This document shows positions 18,095-27,105 of a stretch of DNA of 64,000 nt, piece after piece. Origin of the DNA: Mesorhizobium sp. AR07 (GTDB lineage Bacteria; Pseudomonadota; Alphaproteobacteria; Rhizobiales; Rhizobiaceae); assembly GCF_024746815.1 (NCBI RefSeq), contig NZ_CP080527.1, positions 248,001-312,000 of the forward strand, in the 5' to 3' direction. Below the pieces are notes generated by a model that worked only from the letters and a program-made list of their open reading frames with translations, did not search any database and was not told the DNA's origin. Within the stretch, counting starts at the first letter, position 1. The number at the start of each line of letters is the position of its first letter. The translations under genes were made by a program, and so were the position numbers.

Positions 18095-18750
18095 TGTTGT
18101 CCTTTTCACTGCCCCTGTTCTCTTTGGGACCACAGGCGACGGCTTCCCGAGTTCGACAGACGCAGCGAGCGAATTCGATCGCGGTCACGCCGCGGCATGA
18201 ACCTGCCGGCAGCTGTTGCCGTGTCGCAAAGGGTAGCATCAACATTCGTGCCAATTGCATGAAGAGCCATAGAATTGATTTTCCGCATGCCCTTCAAGGA
18301 CCATTGGGCGCGCAGCAGGAAACCACCGACCATCACCGTGTCGCAGACCCGACTAATCCGACAGGAGGTGCCGCTGTCCGCTTTTGGTTCCCAGAGATGG
18401 GCAGGCTGGATCGCGATTTTCTCGCAAACTCTCAGCAGACCGCCACAATGAGGGTTTTTGATTGTCCTTCCGTCAGTTTGACAGGTTTGACAACGGCGAC
18501 TGCATTATGATGGCGTGTGCATGGTCTGATTGGCATTCCGGCCCTTCACCAACCTGCGAGATCTTCCTTGCCGATCTTGGCGGCAAAGAGGTGCTGCGCC
18601 GAGCTGAAGCCGCTCCTTCGCCTTGCGGCGTTGAGATGCAAAGTGTGGCTCGCCAAGTCGAAGCGAGGATGATCACGGCAAGGCTGCTTTTCAAGCGGCG
18701 CAGCCCGCCCACTTATCGATTTACGGACCGGCTCCGTCGATATGCTGTGA
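18095..18750. other. No gene recognised
   Basis: A stretch of about 650 bases upstream of the methyltransferase and downstream of purU. Frames on both strands have atypical composition and no recognisable motifs. It probably contains the methyltransferase promoter and eroded sequence. Confidence 0.35.
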
Positions 18751-19635
18751 TCATCCCATGCGTTCTGAGGCGTAGCTTCCCGGGCCCGCCGGGAACACGA
18801 CAGTACGGTTGCCATTCAAGAAGACGCGGTGATGGATGTGGGCATGGACTGCCCGTGCAAGGACTTGACTCTCAACATCCCGGCCTATTGAGACATAATC
18901 TTCCGCGCTTTGGGCGTGGGTAACGCGAACCGTGTCCTGCTCGATAATCGGACCCTCATCCAGGTCGGTGGTGACATAGTGAGCCGTCGCCCCGATCAGC
19001 TTCACGCCGCGCTCATGGGCCTGCTTGTAGGGATTGGCGCCCTTGAAGCTCGGCAGGAACGAGTGGTGGATGTTGATAATCTTGCCCGACATCTTCTGGC
19101 ACATAGCATCCGACAGCACCTGCATGTAGCGGGCAAGCACGATCAGTTCGGCGCCCGAGCTTTCAACCAGTTGCATGATCTGAGCTTCGGCCTGCGCCTT
19201 GTTTTCCTTGGTCACTTTGATGTGGTGAAAGGGAATATCGTGGTTCACCACGACCTTCTGGTAGTCGAAATGATTTGAGACGACGCCGACGATGTCGATC
19301 GGCAGAGCACCAATCCGCCAGCGATACAGAAGGTCGTTGAGGCAATGGCCAAAGCGCGAGACCATCAGAAGCGTCTTCATTCTTTGCGTTTGTGTGTGAA
19401 GCTCTGCTTCCATTTGAAATTTTTCGGCGATTGGCATCAGCCCTTCGGAAAGTGCTTCGGCTCCTTTCCCGTCCTCGGATATGAATGAGACGCGCATAAA
19501 GAAGCGGCCAGTGCTGAGATCGTCGAATTGCGAACTATCGACGATATTGCAACCCATTTCGCAAAGAAAACCGGAGATCGCGGCTACTATTCCTCGGGTC
19601 GATTTACACGTTGCAGTCAGGACATAAGTGGTCAT
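18751..19635 (-). CDS. purU: Formyltetrahydrofolate deformylase
   Basis: The 294-aa enzyme hydrolyses 10-formyl-tetrahydrofolate to formate and tetrahydrofolate. It has an N-terminal ACT domain (MTTYVLTATCKSTRGIVAA) and a formyltransferase-type catalytic domain with IINIHHSFLPSF and GATAHYVTTDLDEGPIIEQ, matching PurU. It is the last recognisable gene of the leftward operon that includes sarcosine oxidase. That enzyme loads one-carbon units on tetrahydrofolate, so PurU is a natural partner that regenerates free folate; purU next to sox genes is a known rhizobial and pseudomonad arrangement. Confidence 0.93.
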   Translation of the reverse strand: MTTYVLTATCKSTRGIVAAISGFLCEMGCNIVDSSQFDDLSTGRFFMRVSFISEDGKGAEALSEGLMPIAEKFQMEAELHTQTQRMKTLLMVSRFGHCLNDLLYRWRIGALPIDIVGVVSNHFDYQKVVVNHDIPFHHIKVTKENKAQAEAQIMQLVESSGAELIVLARYMQVLSDAMCQKMSGKIINIHHSFLPSFKGANPYKQAHERGVKLIGATAHYVTTDLDEGPIIEQDTVRVTHAQSAEDYVSIGRDVESQVLARAVHAHIHHRVFLNGNRTVVFPAGPGSYASERMG

Positions 19636-19791
19636 TGGTTTGCCTTTACGTTGGAGGAAACAAAGCCCTCTTCTCTGGGAAGCGAGAAGGTGGCGGCAAA
19701 ATGCGGCTCAAGGGTTTCGGAGCCCGGCTGTCGTCCTTGGCATGAGGTCGCCCGACCAAGCCAAACGTTGCGACTCGGCAGCGTCAGGAGA

Positions 19792-20757
19792 TCAGCGAAG
19801 GAATTCGCGCCACACGCTCAGGTCCACGTTCCCTCCGGAGACCACTGCCACGACAGTCTTGCCGCTCCACATTTCGGGGTGCCGCAGGACCGCGGCAACC
19901 CCAGCAGCTCCACCGGGTTCGGCAACGATCTTCATCTCATCGGCCAAAAGTTTCATTGCGAAAATGACGTCAGCTTCCGACGTCGCGTAGCCGTGGGAGA
20001 CGAGTCTCTGATTGATAGGAAAGGTCTTCTCACCTGGAATTTGCGTTACGATCGAGTCGCAAATCGAGTTGTACCCCGGCTCGTTTCCAATGCGCTTGCC
20101 CGCAATCAAGGATCGCCTGGTGTCGTCGAAATGTTCCGGCTCAGCCGCGTAGATAGTGGTCGCCGGGGACAACTCTGCCATCGCGGTGGCTATGCCAGCG
20201 ATCAGCCCGCCGCCGCCACAAGGGCACACCAAAGCGTCTGCAGACGCTTTCAGTTTCTCCAGTTGATCGGCGATTTCCAGTCCGACGGTTCCCTGCCCCG
20301 ACATCAAAACGAAATCATCATAGGGGGCAATCAAAGTCGCCCCCGTCTGCTCCGCCAAATCTCTTGCGATCTTGGCCCTGTCGCCGGTTGCCCGATCATA
20401 TGTGATGACCTTGGCCCCGTAGGCGGCAGTGTTGCGCAGCTTCACGGCGGGCGCATCCTGAGGCATGACTATAGTGGCTGGAACATTCATTTCCGCCGCC
20501 GCCGCCGCAACTCCTTGAGCATGATTGCCGGACGAAAACGCCACGACGCCAGCCGCGCGCTCCTCCTTGCTCAAGGAGGCGATCTTAACGTAGGCCCCGC
20601 GAATTTTGAAGGATCCGGTGCGCTGCAAACACTCGGCTTTTACAAGAAGACGGAAGCCAAGCCGGCGGTTGAGAAGCTCAGACTCGAGCAAAGGCGTGAC
20701 TCGGATTACGCCGTCGAGAATCCTCGCGGCATCAACAATCATGTTGTATTCAAGCAT
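19792..20757 (-). CDS. Threonine/serine dehydratase, EutB-like
   Basis: The 321-aa fold-type II PLP enzyme has the PLP-Lys motif GSFKIRGAY (residues about 47-55) and a phosphate-binding glycine loop (CGGGGLIAG). It removes ammonia from threonine or serine, giving an oxoacid. The start has GGAAG seven bases upstream. Its short length (about 320 aa, no regulatory ACT domain) fits the catabolic TdcB class and EutB of ectoine-utilisation operons. It lies directly after threonine aldolase, so the two probably act on beta-hydroxy amino acids formed from glycine in this pathway. Confidence 0.88.
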   Translation of the reverse strand: MLEYNMIVDAARILDGVIRVTPLLESELLNRRLGFRLLVKAECLQRTGSFKIRGAYVKIASLSKEERAAGVVAFSSGNHAQGVAAAAAEMNVPATIVMPQDAPAVKLRNTAAYGAKVITYDRATGDRAKIARDLAEQTGATLIAPYDDFVLMSGQGTVGLEIADQLEKLKASADALVCPCGGGGLIAGIATAMAELSPATTIYAAEPEHFDDTRRSLIAGKRIGNEPGYNSICDSIVTQIPGEKTFPINQRLVSHGYATSEADVIFAMKLLADEMKIVAEPGGAAGVAAVLRHPEMWSGKTVVAVVSGGNVDLSVWREFLR

Positions 20758-20847
20758 GCGGTTCTTCCCAACTGAGATAGGCTGATAAATTCTGGTCTCG
20801 GCCCTACGATCAGCTCCGCGATCAGGCGGTAGATCGCGCGGTAAGCT

Positions 20848-21903
20848 CTACCCTTGGAAGGTCGATGACTCGCGGCAGACCTGTTCAAATCGATGAATTT
20901 GCTCTGCGCTGTCGCTGTAGGACATCACAAGACGGCAGCCTTGATCCTTGCGCTGAAAACGCCACGGGCGTAAATGAATACCGCTATTCCTGAGCGCTTC
21001 CAGAAGGCTCGGTGGCATGGTGACGAACACCTCGTTTATATGAACGGGGTGCACCAACTCTACACCCGAACACTGTCTTAGAGCAGTCGCCATGCGTGCT
21101 GCGTTTCGGTTTGCCTGCAGAGCATTTCGGCGCCACAGGTCATCCTGCAGGTAGCTCAACAGTTGCACCGACATGTAGCGCATCTTCGAGAACAGATGCC
21201 CGGCGCGTTTGTGCATGAAGCTCAGGATCGTTGCGATTTCGGGATCGAAGGTGATCACCGCTTCGGCATTCATGGTTCCGTTCTTGGTCGTGCCGAATGT
21301 CAGAATATCCACACCAGCCTTCCAGGTTATTTCGGCCGGCGTTGCGCCCAGATGAACCATGGCGTTTGCCAAGCGCGCCCCATCAAGATGGACTTTCATT
21401 CCTGCCCTATGCGCAATTGCACTCAGCGCTCGTATCTCATCGAGTTCGTAGACGACGCCTGCCTCTGTGGCTTGGGTGAGGATAAGTGCACTGACTGCCA
21501 TATGATGCACATTGCCGATGCCGTGGCGTTGTAAGCCCTCCTCGAAAGTGGCCGGCGATATCTTATGGTGCTCACCTTGCAGCAAAGTCATGCGTGCACC
21601 TCCGCTATAGAATTCGGGGGCGCCAGCTTCCGTCGTCACGATATGGGCACTCTCGTGACAAAAGATTGTGCCGTACGGTGGGGTGATCGCGCCAAGCGCT
21701 AGACCATTGCCGGCGGTCCCGGTGGGCACTGGGAAAACAAAAGTTTGACGTTCAAAGAAATTCGAATAGGCCCCTGGCAAGGCTGCGGTGAACTGATCTG
21801 CGCCGTAGGCCGTCTCGGTACCTTGGTTGCAGTTCAACAGCGCAGTCATTACCTGTTCGCAGACAGGCGCGCCGTTGTCTGAATTGAAGTGAAAAGTTGC
21901 TAT
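20848..21903 (-). CDS. Low-specificity threonine aldolase, unusual start codon
   Basis: A 351-aa PLP-dependent enzyme that interconverts beta-hydroxy amino acids with glycine and an aldehyde. Conserved blocks are FNSDNGAPVCEQV at the N-terminus, YGAD, VHLDGARLANA and the PLP-Lys in FGTTKNG. Where family members begin, the sequence is GGGAGG, seven bases, then ATA (21903) in place of ATG. A TTG at 21924 overlapping the soxG stop (TTGA) is a second possible start, and an in-frame ATG at 21972 lies well inside soxG. The gene follows soxG in the operon. Confidence 0.85.
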   Translation of the reverse strand: MATFHFNSDNGAPVCEQVMTALLNCNQGTETAYGADQFTAALPGAYSNFFERQTFVFPVPTGTAGNGLALGAITPPYGTIFCHESAHIVTTEAGAPEFYSGGARMTLLQGEHHKISPATFEEGLQRHGIGNVHHMAVSALILTQATEAGVVYELDEIRALSAIAHRAGMKVHLDGARLANAMVHLGATPAEITWKAGVDILTFGTTKNGTMNAEAVITFDPEIATILSFMHKRAGHLFSKMRYMSVQLLSYLQDDLWRRNALQANRNAARMATALRQCSGVELVHPVHINEVFVTMPPSLLEALRNSGIHLRPWRFQRKDQGCRLVMSYSDSAEQIHRFEQVCRESSTFQG

Positions 21904-21920
21904 TTTAGATCCTCCCGACG

Positions 21921-22529
21921 TCAAGCAAAGCCGCCGCCAAATTCGGCGGAAGCATCCTGGAGCACATCCCATAGATAGTCGGCTGAGGCGAAATCAGTCA
22001 GCATATGCAGGCCGTAGGGGCCATCCTTCATTTCGCGGATCAAAACCGCGCTGATCCGCGCTACCACCGTTTGTACGACCTCACCTTGGGGAAAACGATC
22101 ACTGCGCAAATCCACACCGCAAATTTTCGCCAACATCTGCGGAATGAAACTCCCCTTGAGATAGAGCCAACTGTGGCTGTCAGCACGGGGAAGCGGGTAC
22201 CCTATTCGAAGCTCACCGTTGGCGTCGTCCGCATTCCAGCTTGCCTCCAGGTCGCTGCACACATTACCTATCGCGTCTCGATCAGGCAGGACGAGGTACT
22301 CTTCCTTTCCGAGCCGCGCGATGAGAGCGCCATCGGAAAGGGTGATAGCTTTGTTGGGGACATCCGGGACGGCGCTGACCTTCGAGCTCAGCCATTTCGT
22401 CGTCCCACTACCCTTGAAGCCGATCCGCGGCAGCGTCGACAGGTCACGGATGACGACGTTCTCGTTCTGCGGAGTCTGACTCAGGCCGGTCAAACGATGA
22501 GCGAACGGACTTCTCGCAATGGCGCCCAC
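21921..22529 (-). CDS. soxG: Sarcosine oxidase gamma subunit
   Basis: A 202-aa subunit of heterotetrameric sarcosine oxidase. A GTG start at 22529 lies right after the soxA stop with GGAG upstream, giving the N-terminus MGAIARSPFAHRLTG. The family signature is weak, but the position after soxA and the C-terminal part (SADYLWDVL, residues about 185-193) fit SoxG. Its role is structural, close to the folate-binding part of the alpha subunit. Confidence 0.85.
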   Translation of the reverse strand: MGAIARSPFAHRLTGLSQTPQNENVVIRDLSTLPRIGFKGSGTTKWLSSKVSAVPDVPNKAITLSDGALIARLGKEEYLVLPDRDAIGNVCSDLEASWNADDANGELRIGYPLPRADSHSWLYLKGSFIPQMLAKICGVDLRSDRFPQGEVVQTVVARISAVLIREMKDGPYGLHMLTDFASADYLWDVLQDASAEFGGGFA

Positions 22530-22530
22530 C

Positions 22531-25416
22531 TTACATCTCCTGCCGCAGGTTTTCGGGATCGTAGAAATGAGGGGAAACGACTTCCGCCTGATGCTCGCTT
22601 CCGTCACTTGAACGCAGCACAATTCGTGTTCCAAGATTGGCGTCCAAGCGATCGGCATAGGCCAGACCGATGATTTTCCCCAACGTCGGCGAAAAAGCGA
22701 TTGATGTGATGAAACCTGCTATCGAGCCGTTTTTCACGACCAGGTTAGACTCCTGGAGCCCTGTCGTCGGCATGCGATCGAGAGCAAACCCGACAAGTTT
22801 GCGGCTAGATAACGTCTTGCTGCGAATTTCTAGACTGCGCTTTCCGATGAAAAAAGGCTTTGAGTTGGCCACCGCCCAACTCATATCCAGCTCTTCGGGC
22901 GTGGTCATGCCGTCAGTGTCTTGTCCGACTATTACGTGTCCCTTCTCGAGCCGCATGAGCCTCTGGGCTTCAAGGCCAAACGGGCGAATACCGAAAGCTT
23001 TGCCCGCTTCCCCAATCGCACGCCAGAGTTCTGACCCAAAGCGTGAGGGAACATGGATCTCATAACCAAGCTCACCGATGAAACCCACTCGGAATACCCG
23101 CGCAGGTATCCCGGCCAGCTTCCCCTCCCGGTAAGCCAAGTATGGGAAGTCCCGTGGTGACAACGCAATGTCGTCGGTAAGGTTTTCAAGCACCATGCGG
23201 GCACTTGGCCCCGCGAGGTTAACTCCCGCATAGGCGGCCGTAACATTCGCGATGTCTACGTCGAGGCGCCACTGGGCGTTCCACCACAACATGTTGCGGT
23301 AAATTCGGTCCACGCCCGTTGTAGTCGCCGTGACGTAGAAGTAGCTCTCGCCACGGCGACACGCGACACCGTCGTCTATGACCGTGCCTGCCTCATTGGT
23401 CATGAGTAGATAGCGGGTCTTGCCGACAGGCAGCTTCGCGTAGGCAAACGTATACATGCGGTTCAGAAATTCGGCCGCATCGGGACCGCGTATGTCTAGT
23501 CCGCCCAAAGTGGAGACATCGATCATGCCCACGTTGTTTCGTACGCTGAGAACCTCTTCAGCGCTGATCATCTTGGGATCGTCCTGCCGGCCATAATAGG
23601 CGGGGCGCAGCCAATTTCCGGCTAGAAGCCAGGCTGCTCCTTGAGCCTCATGCTGCTCGTGCATTGGAGTTCGGCGCACTGGCGTGAACTTTCGTCCTGC
23701 CAAAGTCGCGATCTTCTCCGTCGTAACAGGGGGGCGGGCAGTGGTGACGCCGACCTCACTGATCGTCCGATTTGTGCACTTCGAAACGATCATCGCAGTC
23801 GGTAGGGCCGCATGCCGGCCCTGGCTTGCACCCATGCCGACAGTCGAAAATCGCTTTACGAGTTCAAGTTCACGATATCCGTCCGCAATGGCGTTCTTGA
23901 TGTCCTTGACCTGAAGGTCTTCATCAAAGTCAACGAAATCCATTCCCTCAGGGTGCGGGAAAATCGGCCAGGGATGGTTTGGAGAAATCCGCCCTCGAAC
24001 CGGAAGCGTGGGGCTACCTTGAACCTTATGACCGCAATTGATCGCAGCCGTTGCGCCCTGCGCAGCCCCATGAGCTATGCAGTCTTCAAGCTCGAAAAAT
24101 CCGTCGACCGATCCGGCAAGGAGAACGCCTTCATTCTGTCCGGAAATTGTAAAATGCGCCGCCGCGTCATCGTAGGCAAGCGTGCCCCCCGATTGCAGCG
24201 GCAATTGATAGGCGGGAATATAACCGACGGACATGCAGACCAGGTCGCAGTCGATCTTCCGACGCCTTTTGCCTGCGGCGCCCCCTGCATCGATCTCCGC
24301 CAGTTCCACACCCTGGACATGTACATGGGCCTTTCCCGGACGTGCCTGGTAGATGCACCATCCGTCAAGGACCTCGATCTTGCGATCCAATACTTCTGAA
24401 CGTATCGGTCCGTCGTGGCCGCGCTTACGAAGATCGCAGATTGCCGCCAGGTCGACGCCTGCTTCAAGAAGGTCAAGCGCAACGCCATATGCATCATCAT
24501 TGGCAGCGAGTACGACTGCACGATTGCCAGGTTTCACACCGAACAGCCGAATGAGCCTTTGAGCGGCCGTGCCCTGCATGATGCCGGGCAAATCATTGTT
24601 GCGAAACTGCGATGGCTGCTCGATGAGTCCGTTTGCAAAAATGACCTGCTTGGCACGCAGTTTGTGCAATCGGTTTCCCCGAATTACGGGCAGCCAGTTA
24701 TCGGCATACCATGCATTGCAAATCGCGTCGGTCCAGATCGCAATCTTGCTATGGCCTTTCACCTCGCCGATAAGGTCGCGCTCGCTTGATAATCGCGCAT
24801 AGTTCAGGGCCCCACCGATCTGCGGGTTCTCGTCCACCAGCAATACAGACGCGCCCGCATCAGCCGCGGCGATCGCGGCCGCCATGCCCGCGGGCCCTGC
24901 ACCCACGACAACCACGTCGTACCAGCCATAGGCCTTGTCGTAATATCCTTCAGTGGGTTTTGTGACGTCGAGCTTACCCAGTCCAGCTTTCGCCCGAATG
25001 ATGGGTTCCCAGACCTTTTCCCATATCCCTTTAGGTTTATAGAAGGTTCGATAGTAGAAGCCGACTGGCATGAAGCGCGAAAGCTTGTTCATGACGAAGC
25101 CGCTATCGCTACGCGCCGAACGTCCAACATTCTGAGCCCGTACTGCGAGACCGTCAGAAATAGGATGGCGATCTGCAAAGACGCTGACATCGTTTCCAAT
25201 TTGGACGAGAGTGTTCGCGTCCTGAGCAGCCATAGTCAGGATGCCGCGCGGTCGATGATACTTGAAGGACCGTGACAATATCCATTCGTCATTGGCGGCA
25301 AGCGCCGAGGCGATTGTATCCCCGGCGACGCCTTCATAATCTCGTCCGTCGAACGTGAACCTGATTTTCGTCGATGCGTCGATGAGCAGGCCCTGCCGTC
25401 GTGTCGCGCTGTTCAT
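22531..25416 (-). CDS. soxA: Sarcosine oxidase alpha subunit
   Basis: The 961-aa large subunit. The N-terminus contains a ferredoxin-like segment (RFTFDGRDYEG), then an NAD-binding site DVVVVGAGPAGMAAA (residues about 173-187) and, in the C-terminal third, a glycine-cleavage T-like domain (GMIDVSTLGGLDIRGPDAAEFLN; GFIGELGYEIHVP) that binds tetrahydrofolate. The complex oxidises N-methylglycine to glycine, passing the methyl carbon to tetrahydrofolate and electrons to O2. ATG at 25416 overlaps the soxD end by 4 nt. Related enzymes act on other N-methyl amino acids, so sarcosine itself is the default but not the only candidate. Confidence 0.93.
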   Translation of the reverse strand: MNSATRRQGLLIDASTKIRFTFDGRDYEGVAGDTIASALAANDEWILSRSFKYHRPRGILTMAAQDANTLVQIGNDVSVFADRHPISDGLAVRAQNVGRSARSDSGFVMNKLSRFMPVGFYYRTFYKPKGIWEKVWEPIIRAKAGLGKLDVTKPTEGYYDKAYGWYDVVVVGAGPAGMAAAIAAADAGASVLLVDENPQIGGALNYARLSSERDLIGEVKGHSKIAIWTDAICNAWYADNWLPVIRGNRLHKLRAKQVIFANGLIEQPSQFRNNDLPGIMQGTAAQRLIRLFGVKPGNRAVVLAANDDAYGVALDLLEAGVDLAAICDLRKRGHDGPIRSEVLDRKIEVLDGWCIYQARPGKAHVHVQGVELAEIDAGGAAGKRRRKIDCDLVCMSVGYIPAYQLPLQSGGTLAYDDAAAHFTISGQNEGVLLAGSVDGFFELEDCIAHGAAQGATAAINCGHKVQGSPTLPVRGRISPNHPWPIFPHPEGMDFVDFDEDLQVKDIKNAIADGYRELELVKRFSTVGMGASQGRHAALPTAMIVSKCTNRTISEVGVTTARPPVTTEKIATLAGRKFTPVRRTPMHEQHEAQGAAWLLAGNWLRPAYYGRQDDPKMISAEEVLSVRNNVGMIDVSTLGGLDIRGPDAAEFLNRMYTFAYAKLPVGKTRYLLMTNEAGTVIDDGVACRRGESYFYVTATTTGVDRIYRNMLWWNAQWRLDVDIANVTAAYAGVNLAGPSARMVLENLTDDIALSPRDFPYLAYREGKLAGIPARVFRVGFIGELGYEIHVPSRFGSELWRAIGEAGKAFGIRPFGLEAQRLMRLEKGHVIVGQDTDGMTTPEELDMSWAVANSKPFFIGKRSLEIRSKTLSSRKLVGFALDRMPTTGLQESNLVVKNGSIAGFITSIAFSPTLGKIIGLAYADRLDANLGTRIVLRSSDGSEHQAEVVSPHFYDPENLRQEM

Positions 25417-25688
25417 GACGGTTTCCCCAAAGGCCCATCGGCCGGTACAGGGAATGTGGCCATAATCTCGTCGGTGATTGTGTTGCGCTCCGCCAGGAAC
25501 CAGAAGTTGGTTGGTGCATGACACCACCACTCACGTACGACGCCCGCCGTGTTGTTGGACATCCAGATGTACTCAGCCCACTCTTTGTCGCTCGCGGCTG
25601 ACGGATCGGGTTGCTGATGCACCTCTCCGTGGCACTGGAATTCAGTAATGTTGCGTGGCCCGTTCAAAGGGCATGTCATTAACTTCAC
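25413..25688 (-). CDS. soxD: Sarcosine oxidase delta subunit
   Basis: A 91-aa zinc-binding subunit. A GTG start with GAGGA eight bases upstream gives MKLMTCPLNGPRNITEFQ, the characteristic SoxD N-terminus with its zinc-ligand Cys. HGE and WWCHAP follow. It lies between soxB and soxA in the usual B-D-A-G order and overlaps soxA by 4 nt. Confidence 0.92.
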   Translation of the reverse strand: MKLMTCPLNGPRNITEFQCHGEVHQQPDPSAASDKEWAEYIWMSNNTAGVVREWWCHAPTNFWFLAERNTITDEIMATFPVPADGPLGKPS

Positions 25689-25699
25689 GGTCCAGTTCC

Positions 25700-26938
25700 T
25701 CAATGGCTCGCGGCGGTCGCGCCCATTTCGTTGACCAGGTCGAAGCGGTCGAACCGATCGAGCTGAAAGGGCCTGATCTCGTCAGGAATGTGATTTTCGG
25801 AGATGGCCTTGGCCAGGAAGAACCCGCTGGCCGGCGTTGCCTTAAAACCCCAGGTGCCCCAACCGGCGTCCAACCAATAGTTCGAGAGAGGACTCGGGCC
25901 CATGATCGGACTATAATCGGGCGTCATATCGGTGATGCCGGCCCACTGGCGCAAGATCTTTAGTTCTCCAATGAACGGGAACATCTCCAAGGCCGAAGCC
26001 GCAAGAGCTTCTTTGACTTCAAGAGTGGAACGAGTGCTATAGAGTTCGTACGGGTCCGATCCGCCGCCGATGACAAGTTCGCCCCTTGCTGACTGCGAGA
26101 TGTAACAATGCAGGGCGGTGGACGAGACCATCGGATCCAGGAATGGCTTAACAGGATGCGTCACCATTGCCTGAAGCGGGTAGCTGCGGACCGGTAGCTT
26201 CAACCCAACCATCTTTGCAACCACTGACGAGTGGCCTGCTACGCACTGCACCACGGTCCCAGCCGAGACATCGCCGCGATTTGTACGAAGGCGTGTTACC
26301 TTTCCCCCAGCGACTTCCATTTGCAGGACTTCAGTCCTTTGATGAAGCTCGACACCCCGCTCACAGGCGCGGATAGCATACCCCCATACGACTGCGTCGT
26401 GACGCGCGATCGCTGCGTTCGCGTGCCAGAGGCCGCAAAGGATCGGCATTCCATTGATATCGAGATTGAGCGAAGGCACCAGCTTCCTGATCTGCTGGCG
26501 ATCCACGATCTCGTTCGCCTCGCCGTAAAAGTCGCCGGCGTCCGCGCGCAGGCGAAGCGAGCGCGAAACGCCATCCGAGTGTGACAAGGTGAGCTGTCCC
26601 CGGCGGGAATACATCATGTTGTAATCCAACTCATTGGCCAGGGATTCATAAAGTCTCAGCGACTTCGCATAGAACCTGATGGATCGCTGATCTGTGTAGT
26701 TCGAGCGGATCACCGTGGTGTTACGGGCGGTATTGCCGCCCCCGAGGTAACCCTTCTCGAGAATTGCTATCTTGGTGATCCCATGATGTTTGGCCAGGTG
26801 GTAAGCCAACGAAGCTCCGTGGCCGCCACCTCCGATGATGACGACATCGTAGTGTGACTGCAGATCAGGCGTGCGGGGTATCTCATCGCGTTCGGGATAC
26901 TGTCGCGAGAAGCCATACCTTAACAGCGCAAACACCAT
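25700..26938 (-). CDS. soxB: Sarcosine oxidase beta subunit
   Basis: The 412-aa FAD/FMN flavoprotein subunit has the dinucleotide-binding motif DVVIIGGGGHGASLAYHLA (residues about 31-49) and the flavin-linked region GLWHANAAIARHDAVVWGYA. ATG at 26938 is supported by GGGAG nine bases upstream; a TTG-started extension to 27001 is less likely. It carries the active site where the N-methyl group is oxidised. It heads the soxBDAG block directly after the amidase gene. Confidence 0.93.
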   Translation of the reverse strand: MVFALLRYGFSRQYPERDEIPRTPDLQSHYDVVIIGGGGHGASLAYHLAKHHGITKIAILEKGYLGGGNTARNTTVIRSNYTDQRSIRFYAKSLRLYESLANELDYNMMYSRRGQLTLSHSDGVSRSLRLRADAGDFYGEANEIVDRQQIRKLVPSLNLDINGMPILCGLWHANAAIARHDAVVWGYAIRACERGVELHQRTEVLQMEVAGGKVTRLRTNRGDVSAGTVVQCVAGHSSVVAKMVGLKLPVRSYPLQAMVTHPVKPFLDPMVSSTALHCYISQSARGELVIGGGSDPYELYSTRSTLEVKEALAASALEMFPFIGELKILRQWAGITDMTPDYSPIMGPSPLSNYWLDAGWGTWGFKATPASGFFLAKAISENHIPDEIRPFQLDRFDRFDLVNEMGATAASH

Positions 26939-27105
26939 CTCAAAGGTCTCCCTTATGCATTGCGGCTGAAAAGCGCTCGCTTTGCCGTACGGGATATCCA
27001 ATGTGCTGAGCCGTCCTTTTACCGAAGCGCGGACCGATCAGAGGTGATGCGACGGAGAGACGATCGCCCAAACGTATCGAGCGGTTGCATGACACGGTCG
27101 GCATA

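Noticed and set aside
17977..18510. Plus-strand open frame of about 177 codons
   Set aside because: Overlaps the methyltransferase on the other strand and has no recognisable motif or ribosome-binding site.
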